From a bacterium (lineage in GTDB: Bacteria > Chloroflexota > Dormibacteria > UBA8260 > Bog-877), in contig JAJYWM010000428.1 of assembly GCA_021791455.1 (NCBI GenBank), positions 1-6,337 on the forward strand: a DNA stretch of 6,337 nucleotides. The letters are read 5' to 3'. The notes under the pieces are model-generated. The model saw nothing but the letters and a program-made list of their open reading frames with translations. It was not told the DNA's origin and ran no database searches. A program made the position numbers and the translations under genes. Positions 1 through 4,278 of the stretch are shown here, piece after piece. Every line of letters begins with the position of its first letter. The first letter of the stretch is position 1.

Positions 1-50
1 AGGTCTCTACCTCGTAGGCACCACCCACCGATTGTACACAGGGGTCAAAA

Positions 51-113
51 TGGCGGAGGGAGAGGGATTCGAACCCCCGGAAGCGTTGCCGCCTCAGCGG
101 TTTTCAAGACCGC
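51..113 (-). tRNA. tRNA-Ser(UGA) 3' fragment, probable integration (att) site
   Basis: On the minus strand these bases fold as the 3' part of a serine tRNA. The anticodon stem is GCGGT/ACCGC around the loop CTTGAAA (anticodon UGA, complement at 104-106). The long variable arm GAGGCG-GCAA-CGCTTC is typical of class II tRNAs. The T arm is GGGGG-TTCGAAT-CCCTC, followed by acceptor strand TCCCTCC, discriminator G and encoded CCA (51-53). The matching 5' acceptor strand GGAGGGA and the D arm are absent upstream (114-200), so this is not a complete tRNA. A 3' fragment starting at the anticodon stem is the usual product of tyrosine-recombinase integration, where the element restores the 3' end of the real gene at its other end. 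By that logic the element lies to the right and host DNA to the left. A decayed tRNA is the alternative. Confidence 0.75.
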
Positions 114-140
114 GCGGATGCACTTCGTCTGTCACGGTGT

Positions 141-158
141 GTTGCCATTCCGTTGCCA
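141..158. repeat. Tandem GTTGCCA repeats near the att core (possible integrase arm sites)
   Basis: Two direct copies of GTTGCCA lie at 141-147 and 152-158, spaced 11 bases, roughly one helical turn. They are about 30-45 bases from the tRNA fragment on the element side. A third copy in inverted orientation (TGGCAAC) is at 343-349. Paired short repeats beside a tRNA core are typical of arm-type binding sites for tyrosine integrases. The function is inferred, because no integrase is visible here. Confidence 0.4.
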
Positions 159-190
159 CACGCTGATCAAGGGGCGCCCCCTGTGAGGAG

Positions 191-216
191 CTACCGGCTA
201 GAGGAGCAGCCGGTAG
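191..216. repeat. Perfect 9-bp hairpin in the intergenic region
   Basis: CTACCGGCT (191-199) and AGCCGGTAG (208-216) form a perfect 9-bp stem around an 8-base loop. No T-run follows in either direction, so a canonical intrinsic terminator is not supported. It lies in the gene-free stretch 114-387, which otherwise holds only the GTTGCCA repeats, a GGGGCGCCCC palindrome at 171-180 and the promoter of the next gene. It could be a U-tract-less terminator, a protein-binding site or part of an att region. Confidence 0.4.
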
Positions 217-354
217 TGGGTCAGCTTGAGATGCTCCACGCTTGCGCCGGGAGCGCCGAACCGGCAAGGGGCAAGGATAGACTTGCCAAAGTGGCGAGGG
301 CGGCGCGGGGGTTCGAGGCCGATGTCCTCTGGCTGGGCATCGTGGCAACTATAC

Positions 355-381
355 CCTCTCTGTAGAGGTTTGTGGTACAAT
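355..381 (+). promoter_or_regulatory. Leaderless promoter with upstream dyad
   Basis: TACAAT at 376-381 fits a TANNNT -10 box and is followed by exactly 6 bases before the ATG at 388. Transcription would therefore start on or next to the start codon. There is no Shine-Dalgarno sequence. The dyad CCTCT-CTGT-AGAGG (355-368) covers the spacer/-35 area and no good -35 hexamer is visible. The dyad may be an operator. Confidence 0.5.
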
Positions 382-387
382 CGTCGC

Positions 388-654
388 ATGGGAACTCCTG
401 AGGACGCGCTGGGTGCCAAGCCGGATGAGGAATCGCTCAACGACTACCTCGATCGCCTCAACCAGCGGATCGGGGAGGCTCAGCGGTGCCCCATGTGTGG
501 CGGCGCAGAGTGGACAACCGTCACGGGTAACGCTGCCAGCGTCAACGTCGTTGACTGGCCCGGAGAGGGCGAAGCCACCCTGGGCTCGATCCGCTTCGCC
601 CTTCTCTACTGCCAGAATTGCCGGTTCATCCGCACTCATCTACTAGCCCCCTGA
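388..654 (+). CDS. Small zinc-ribbon protein coupled to the transposase gene
   Basis: This is an 88-residue protein of unknown function. An acidic N-terminal helix (about residues 10-30) is followed by a zinc ribbon made of Cys34-x2-Cys37 (CPMC) and Cys75-x2-Cys78 (CQNC), with predicted beta segments between. The ATG at 388 is chosen because a -10 box TACAAT lies 6 bases upstream; a longer in-frame start at 226 would run through that promoter. The TGA stop is separated from the transposase ATG by one base, so the two are almost certainly co-transcribed and may be translationally coupled. That suggests an accessory or passenger gene of the insertion sequence, perhaps DNA- or RNA-binding. Related short bacterial zinc-ribbon proteins exist, but I cannot name a characterised one. 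It could also be a separate host or element gene behind which the transposase came to lie. Confidence 0.7.
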   Translation: MGTPEDALGAKPDEESLNDYLDRLNQRIGEAQRCPMCGGAEWTTVTGNAASVNVVDWPGEGEATLGSIRFALLYCQNCRFIRTHLLAP

Positions 655-655
655 T

Positions 656-1633
656 ATGCCAGACGTAGACCGCAAGAACCCAAAGCGGGCGCCATCCTCC
701 GAGTCCCGTTACTCCCTGGTGGAGTTCATGCGGGACTTCCCCACTGATGACGCCTGCCTGAACTACCTCTGGCGCACCCGGTACTCCCAAGACGGGGAGC
801 ACGCCGAGTGCCCGAAGTGCCAGGTGCTCAGGCCCTTCAAGCGCTACGAGACGACCCAGAAGCGCCACTCATGGACCTGCACAGCTTGCGGCCAGCATCT
901 CCACCCCACGGCAGGGACGATCTTCCACAAGTCCGCCACATCCCTCCACCTCTGGTTCTACGCGATGTACCTCATGACAAGCACCCGCTGCGGTATCTCC
1001 GCTAAGCAGCTGGAGCGGGAGCTTGGGGTGACCTACAAGACCGCGTGGCGAATGTTCACGCTGATCCGGAACCAGATCATGGTTCAGACCGACGAGCCAC
1101 TCTCCGGGGAGGTCGAGATGGACGAGACGTTCGTCGGCGGACGCCCCCGGCGCTCCGACGTGGCGAAGTGGCAGAAGTTGACTAGGACCGAGCACCGCCA
1201 GGCCGCTCGCGCCTTCGTCGAGGACAAAGCCAAGGTCTTCGGGATGGTGGAGAGGCACGGGAAGGTGGCAGCCCACGTCGTCCCGAGCATCCGCCAGGAG
1301 ACCCTCATGCCCTACGTCACCACCCGGGTGCTCCCCGCCACGATGGTCTACACCGACTAGGCTCTCCGGTACGCCAAGGCGCTCCCAGAGGCCGGATACC
1401 GGCACCGGAGGATCAACCACGCCGCCAAGGTCTACGTGGAGGGCACCATCCACCCCCTGACGATCGAGGGCTTCTGGTCCCTGGTCAAGCGGGGCATCGG
1501 CGGAACTCACCATGCCGTCTCTGCCAAGTGGCTCCAGGGCTACCTCAACGAGTACGTCTGGCGGTACAACCACCGGGACGATGGGCAGGCTCAGTTCGAG
1601 ACGCTGCTTCGGGGAGCCGCTCGCCCCGAATAG
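656..1633 (+). pseudogene. IS1595/ISXO2-type transposase interrupted by an amber codon
   Basis: This is a DDE transposase of the IS1595 (ISXO2-like) family, which would cut and paste its own insertion sequence. The full frame is 325 codons plus stop, a normal length for the family. Domains are an N-terminal zinc-binding domain (Cys52-x2-Cys55 and Cys75-x2-Cys78), an HTH-like helical region (about 105-140), and an RNase-H-fold DDE core with Asp156 in MDETFVGG, Asp234 in VYTD and Glu271 in IEGFW. Family-typical KRG and NHRD motifs follow. Codon 235 (1358-1360) is TAG; family members usually have Glu there (TDE), so a single GAG-to-TAG change explains it. The frame continues intact for 90 codons to a second TAG at 1631-1633, so the break is recent or is suppressed. 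Without readthrough the product lacks the catalytic Glu and should be inactive. I could not define terminal inverted repeats. Confidence 0.85.
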
Positions 1634-2197
1634 CTAGCGACGTCCGCGTCCGCGGCGACCGCCTGAACCAGCCGGTGGTGGGGACCCTAGGTGTCCTCTG
1701 CGCTCCAACTGGCGCCTCTCTGCCCTGTTCTCCGGTAGGAAGCCATCTGGGGCCTCCCCGACGTAATCGATCTCCTTGATTGAGGGAACGCGGTATGAAG
1801 CGGTCGTCCTGCCGCTCACATTCGTGATAGCGAAGTCGCCCTGACAAATGATGTCCATCCCGATCAGGGCAGCGGCGCCCTCAATCGTTCCCTCAGTGAC
1901 GGGGAGGTTCGGAAAGGCCACCCCGTTGGGCAACGTCACGTCTACAAGGTATGTATTGCAGAGCCGTTCTCCGTTAGCCGTCTTTGTCTTGGCCAACCCG
2001 GTCGGAGCGATCTTTAGTGCGGCGGCTACGTCCATAGTGATAACCGTGCCAGTCGCGCCTGTATCCCAAATCGCCAAGTACTTCTGGCTGGCCTTTGGAT
2101 TAACTTTGTCGGCGGTGGGCGTGCTGATATCAACTTCGCAACAAACCGAGGCGAGGCGCCCCTCCCCCCTGATAGTCAGCGCGCTAACCGGTCTCAA
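1634..2197 (-). CDS. Retropepsin-like aspartic protease
   Basis: This 187-residue protein has the signature of single-domain retroviral-type aspartic proteases. The catalytic Asp45 lies in IWDTGATGTVI, and the second hallmark is the hydrophobic-hydrophobic-Gly element ALIGMDII at about residues 110-117. Such proteases act as homodimers, each subunit giving one Asp. No signal peptide or membrane helix is visible, so it is probably cytoplasmic. The start is TTG at 2197, overlapping the TGA of the gene upstream (TTGA), which suggests translational coupling; no better start lies before the fold. The fold appears to end near residue 147 (EIDYV). The remaining 40 residues form an Arg/Gly/Pro-rich tail ending at a TAG that abuts the transposase stop. 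I recall homologues paired with the same small upstream protein in diverse bacteria, with no established substrate. The fold is confident; the biological role is unknown. Confidence 0.85.
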   Translation of the reverse strand: MRPVSALTIRGEGRLASVCCEVDISTPTADKVNPKASQKYLAIWDTGATGTVITMDVAAALKIAPTGLAKTKTANGERLCNTYLVDVTLPNGVAFPNLPVTEGTIEGAAALIGMDIICQGDFAITNVSGRTTASYRVPSIKEIDYVGEAPDGFLPENRAERRQLERRGHLGSPPPAGSGGRRGRGRR

Positions 2198-2430
2198 GCC
2201 ACCCGCGAGTGGAAGGTCTGGGTGTAAGCGCCCTCGCCCGGCTCAACGTGCTGGATGAGGAAGGTGCCAAGAGGGTGGTCCTCGGCGGTCGCAGCGTACG
2301 CCTGTTCGTAGCTGTCGTACGCGCCCAGCACTTCGGACCCCCGAATCACGACGAACTTACCGTCGTATTTCTGGACTAGCTCGTCCTGATGCTTGCGATA
2401 GTAATCGAACTCAGCGGCTAGTGCTGCCAT
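2194..2430 (-). CDS. Small DUF5678-like protein, partner of the aspartic protease
   Basis: This is a cytoplasmic protein of about 78 residues with no known activity. The motif order FDYYRKHQDELVQKYDGKF, then VIRGSEVLGAYDS, then a C-terminal EAYTQTFHSRVA-like end (here GAYTQTFHSRVA) resembles the DUF5678 group. I recall these as often encoded next to retropepsin-like proteases. The start at 2430 is preferred because GGAAGG lies 7 bases upstream and because homologues begin about nine residues before the DYY motif. An in-frame ATG at 2448 adds six residues but has no Shine-Dalgarno and sits in a dyad. Its TGA overlaps the TTG start of the protease, so the two are very likely made together. The conserved C-terminus could be a docking or cleavage site for the protease; that is inference only. 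Confidence 0.8.
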   Translation of the reverse strand: MAALAAEFDYYRKHQDELVQKYDGKFVVIRGSEVLGAYDSYEQAYAATAEDHPLGTFLIQHVEPGEGAYTQTFHSRVA

Positions 2431-2447
2431 CTCCCTACCTTCCCCCA

Positions 2448-2463
2448 TACACTACCGAGTGTA
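2448..2463. promoter_or_regulatory. Dyad over the promoter of the protease cassette
   Basis: TACACT (2448-2453) and AGTGTA (2458-2463) form a perfect 6-bp inverted repeat around ACCG. On the minus strand the right arm reads TACACT, a TANNNT-type -10 about 9 bases before the ATG at 2448. The dyad therefore covers both a likely promoter and the upstream start, as an operator would. The promoter call is weak because no clear -35 is seen. Confidence 0.4.
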
Positions 2464-2511
2464 CCCGCTGAAACCAGATCGTAATAGGTCGGCTGGACTC
2501 GCCGCTCGGGG

Positions 2512-2658
2512 CTACCCAGACTGCCCTCGCTTCGCCTTTGCTGGCACCGGCTTGGCCTCCATCGCCATCTCGGCTAGGTCGCGGTAGACTTCGCCCCGAG
2601 TTGGGACCGGGATCTCCACCCCCTTGGGGGTCTTCTGGGTCTTGGAGAGCTTAGGCAT
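2512..2658 (-). CDS. Small basic protein of 48 residues, function unknown
   Basis: The product starts MPKLSKTQKTPKGVEIPVP and ends in a Lys/Ala/Pro-rich tail. The pattern of a basic N-terminus, then TPKG, then IPVPTR, then a short helix with DLAEMA resembles very small conserved proteins I recall from actinobacterial and metagenomic genomes that lack a described role. The ATG at 2658 is preferred over the longer in-frame start at 2817 because TACCCT (a TANNNT -10) lies exactly 6 bases upstream, and because the longer form would overlap the oppositely oriented HNH gene. It lies 81 bases upstream of the DUF5678-like/protease pair on the same strand and may be co-transcribed with it, or may end before the dyad at 2448-2463. 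A toxin-antitoxin partner or a DNA-bound small protein are possible guesses; nothing in the sequence decides. Confidence 0.6.
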   Translation of the reverse strand: MPKLSKTQKTPKGVEIPVPTRGEVYRDLAEMAMEAKPVPAKAKRGQSG

Positions 2659-2674
2659 GGAGGTAGGGTAGTCC
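2659..2674. promoter_or_regulatory. Bidirectional leaderless promoter with shared -10 elements
   Basis: Only 16 bases separate the two divergent ATGs (minus at 2658, plus at 2675). Within them TAGGGTA (2664-2670) reads TAGGGT on the plus strand, 5 bases before the plus ATG, and TACCCT on the minus strand, 6 bases before the minus ATG. Both fit TANNNT -10 boxes of leaderless genes. GGAGG at 2659-2663 is also upstream of the plus start but is 11 bases away. Confidence 0.5.
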
Positions 2675-3412
2675 ATGACCCGGGCCTGCATTTTCTGTGC
2701 CAGTGCGGGACCCATGAGCCAAGAGCACGCATTCCCCGAATGGCTCCAGAAGGTCTTCCCGGCTTCTAAGGTTGGGCCGCCACAGGTCCAGTTCATCGTC
2801 GGTCCCCCGAGTGGCACGCCCTACCGAAACTTCCCGACGGCCCAAGTGGCGACCGTGACCGTGGGAGGGGTGTGCAAGGAGTGCAACACCGGCTGGATGG
2901 CCGCATTGGAGGGCCGGTGCCAGCCCCCGATCACGGAGATGGCCCTGGGCCACAACCAGGGGCTGACAATGAGCGACCAGATCGAACTTGCCACGTGGGC
3001 TGTCAAGACCTCTATGACGTGCGAGATGACCCTGTCTCAACGGAACTCCCTATTCAGTGCCGAGGAACGGACGGTCGTCCGCTCCGAACTCAGGCCCCCC
3101 GCCCGAGTCAGAGTCCGCGTCGCCGCCTACGCTGGCACCGATGGCCCTCTCGAATACGTAAAGGTTGCTGCGGCCACGCGGCGCGATCGCGCCTACATAG
3201 GTGACCTCGTACTCCACACAATCAAGGTCGGCTGCCTGATCCTTCAAGTCTCGGCGCCTCCAGCCGGACACGATGGGGCGGCCCAAGAGCTGGCTATACC
3301 CGGAGACATCCAGTTCCCAATCTTCCTCCCGTCCGGCGACCGATCTTGGCCCCCCCGAACGATCCTCGACGATGCCGGTATGGTCCTCTTCCGGAAGCCG
3401 CCCCGCAGCTAA
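2675..3412 (+). CDS. HNH-like treble-clef protein (putative nuclease)
   Basis: This 245-residue protein has an N-terminal zinc-binding HNH-like domain. Cys5-x2-Cys8 (CIFC) is followed by EHAFPEWL with His18 as the likely metal/catalytic His, then Cys67-x2-Cys70-Asn71 in CKECNTGWM, and a helix with AALE. The next segment IELATWAVKTSM (104-115) is typical of a group of bacterial HNH-annotated proteins of this size. The C-terminal half (about 125-245) is beta-rich and unassigned, possibly substrate recognition. No membrane segment or signal peptide is seen. The start at 2675 gives a complete first zinc knuckle and fits the divergent promoter. A DNA endonuclease in mobile-element defence or conflict is plausible, but the family includes uncharacterised proteins and the actual target is unknown. 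Confidence 0.75.
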   Translation: MTRACIFCASAGPMSQEHAFPEWLQKVFPASKVGPPQVQFIVGPPSGTPYRNFPTAQVATVTVGGVCKECNTGWMAALEGRCQPPITEMALGHNQGLTMSDQIELATWAVKTSMTCEMTLSQRNSLFSAEERTVVRSELRPPARVRVRVAAYAGTDGPLEYVKVAAATRRDRAYIGDLVLHTIKVGCLILQVSAPPAGHDGAAQELAIPGDIQFPIFLPSGDRSWPPRTILDDAGMVLFRKPPRS

Positions 3413-3467
3413 CTCAGCCATCCAATCACCCCCGTAACCAGACTGAGATCAGTGGACTCTGACCTAT

Positions 3468-3578
3468 ATGGACCAACTGTTGATCGCCCTGAAGAAGGTC
3501 TGGGCCGTGCTGTGCCTCGTCGCGGCCCTGATCGGGACAGGGAAGGCGCTCATCCAGGTAGCGACCGCTTTCGCCTGA
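3468..3578 (+). CDS. Possible 36-residue membrane peptide
   Basis: This short frame reads MDQLLIALKKVWAVLCLVAA and continues to ALIQVATAFA before TGA. A basic KK precedes a hydrophobic stretch (about residues 11-24) long enough for one membrane helix. Third codon positions are almost all G or C, which supports coding. No Shine-Dalgarno and no -10 box at the leaderless distance are visible, so expression is uncertain. It lies between the HNH-like gene and a membrane-protein gene on the same strand. It could be a small membrane protein of an element or a toxin-like peptide; I do not recognise it. Confidence 0.4.
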   Translation: MDQLLIALKKVWAVLCLVAALIGTGKALIQVATAFA

Positions 3579-3615
3579 CGCCCAATTAGGGCACCACGCG
3601 ATCTGTGGCCGACCA

Positions 3616-3639
3616 CCGCACCGCGAAAGGCGGGTGCGG
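3616..3639. repeat. GC-rich hairpin after the membrane peptide
   Basis: CCGCACC (3616-3622) pairs with GGTGCGG (3633-3639). Two further G-C pairs can form inside across one bulged G, around a GAAAG loop. No T-run follows. It could be a U-tract-less terminator for the plus-strand genes before it, or an RNA structure hiding the GTG at 3634. Confidence 0.4.
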
Positions 3640-4233
3640 GCGGCTTTGTGCGGCCAATTTGGCGACGCCCCCCTATACATTGACGGTATAGTTACCGGCA
3701 TCGTGGTCGCCCTGGGCCTCGTGCTCTATGGGGGCGGATGGGCCCTTGAGCGACGGTCGGCAAGCGCTCGCTCTCAGAGGGCGGTAGCCCAGGTCCACGC
3801 CATCCTTGACGTGATCCACGAGGGCGGCCAGCTCCTTGGCTCAATGGCCGAGTGGTCGAAGAACCACCCCTACGTCGACCCGTCCTTGCAGGGCTCTCCG
3901 GCAGTGGTAGGTGAGGACGGCCAAGCCAAGACCAAGTTTCTCGCGGAGGCGCAGGCGTGGACCAATAGAGCGGAACAGCTTGCCTCTCAAGAGTTTGGCA
4001 CGGCGGCCATAGGGTTCATGGTGGCGCCGCCCGTGCCTCCGCCTGGGGATCAGTACGTGCATCCCCACCTTCACGCCTCATGGGGCGCAGTCCGGGGGCA
4101 GATTACTTGGCTGGGGAACGAGATCCAGCAGATCATGCCAGCGGCGCCACGATCTCCTCGATGGGCCGCACTGGACCGATCGCTGCGGCGAGTACAGAGT
4201 CATCTTCGTGGGCCAAAGTCGCCAATTGGCTGA
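3634..4233 (+). CDS. Single-pass membrane protein of unknown function
   Basis: In the longest form this is 199 residues. An N-terminal hydrophobic segment (about residues 18-38, DGIVTGIVVALGLVLYGGGW) is followed by ERR, giving a signal anchor with the rest probably cytoplasmic. The body is mostly helical: a segment at about 40-70, another around residues 98-122, then a Pro-rich hinge APPVPPPGD at 131-139 and a basic C-terminal helix. No family is recognised. The start is uncertain. GTG at 3634 sits inside a hairpin, while TTG at 3646 and GTG at 3703 are alternatives. The dyad CTATAC-N7-GTATAG (3673-3691) and falling GC3 there look promoter-like, favouring a later start, but GTG 3703 would shorten the membrane helix. 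It converges with the methyltransferase gene 45 bases downstream. Confidence 0.6.
   Translation: MRAALCGQFGDAPLYIDGIVTGIVVALGLVLYGGGWALERRSASARSQRAVAQVHAILDVIHEGGQLLGSMAEWSKNHPYVDPSLQGSPAVVGEDGQAKTKFLAEAQAWTNRAEQLASQEFGTAAIGFMVAPPVPPPGDQYVHPHLHASWGAVRGQITWLGNEIQQIMPAAPRSPRWAALDRSLRRVQSHLRGPKSPIG
3673..3692 (+). promoter_or_regulatory. Dyad CTATAC-N7-GTATAG containing a TATAGT box
   Basis: Perfect 6-bp arms (3673-3678 and 3686-3691) are separated by ATTGACG. TATAGT (3687-3692) is a good -10 match lying 10 bases before the GTG at 3703. The AT-rich island stands out from its GC-rich surroundings. Either an internal promoter/operator for the membrane protein or a chance feature within its 5' coding end. 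Confidence 0.35.
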
Positions 4234-4278
4234 GGCTAGAGCTAGGCGCACGGGCGCGAGCCTTGGCTCTCCCGATCG

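Noticed and set aside
869..1573. Long antisense reading frame of 234 codons across the transposase
   Set aside because: It is opposite a gene with clear family motifs in GC-rich DNA, has no ribosome site and a low-complexity product, so it is a shadow.
191..1682. AGCCGGTAGTGGG (208-220) and AGCCGGTGGTGGG (1670-1682), with inverted CTACCGGCT (191-199), as terminal repeats of the insertion sequence
   Set aside because: Similarity stops after about nine bases in the inverted sense, and no target duplication is seen, so it is too weak to define ends.
2512..2817. Longer 101-residue version of the 48-residue protein
   Set aside because: The extra N-terminal part is antisense to the HNH-like gene, lacks conserved character, and would bypass the promoter 6 bases before the ATG at 2658.
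4258..4269. GAGCC-TT-GGCTC as terminator between convergent genes
   Set aside because: Five base pairs with a two-base loop and no T-run is too weak to call.
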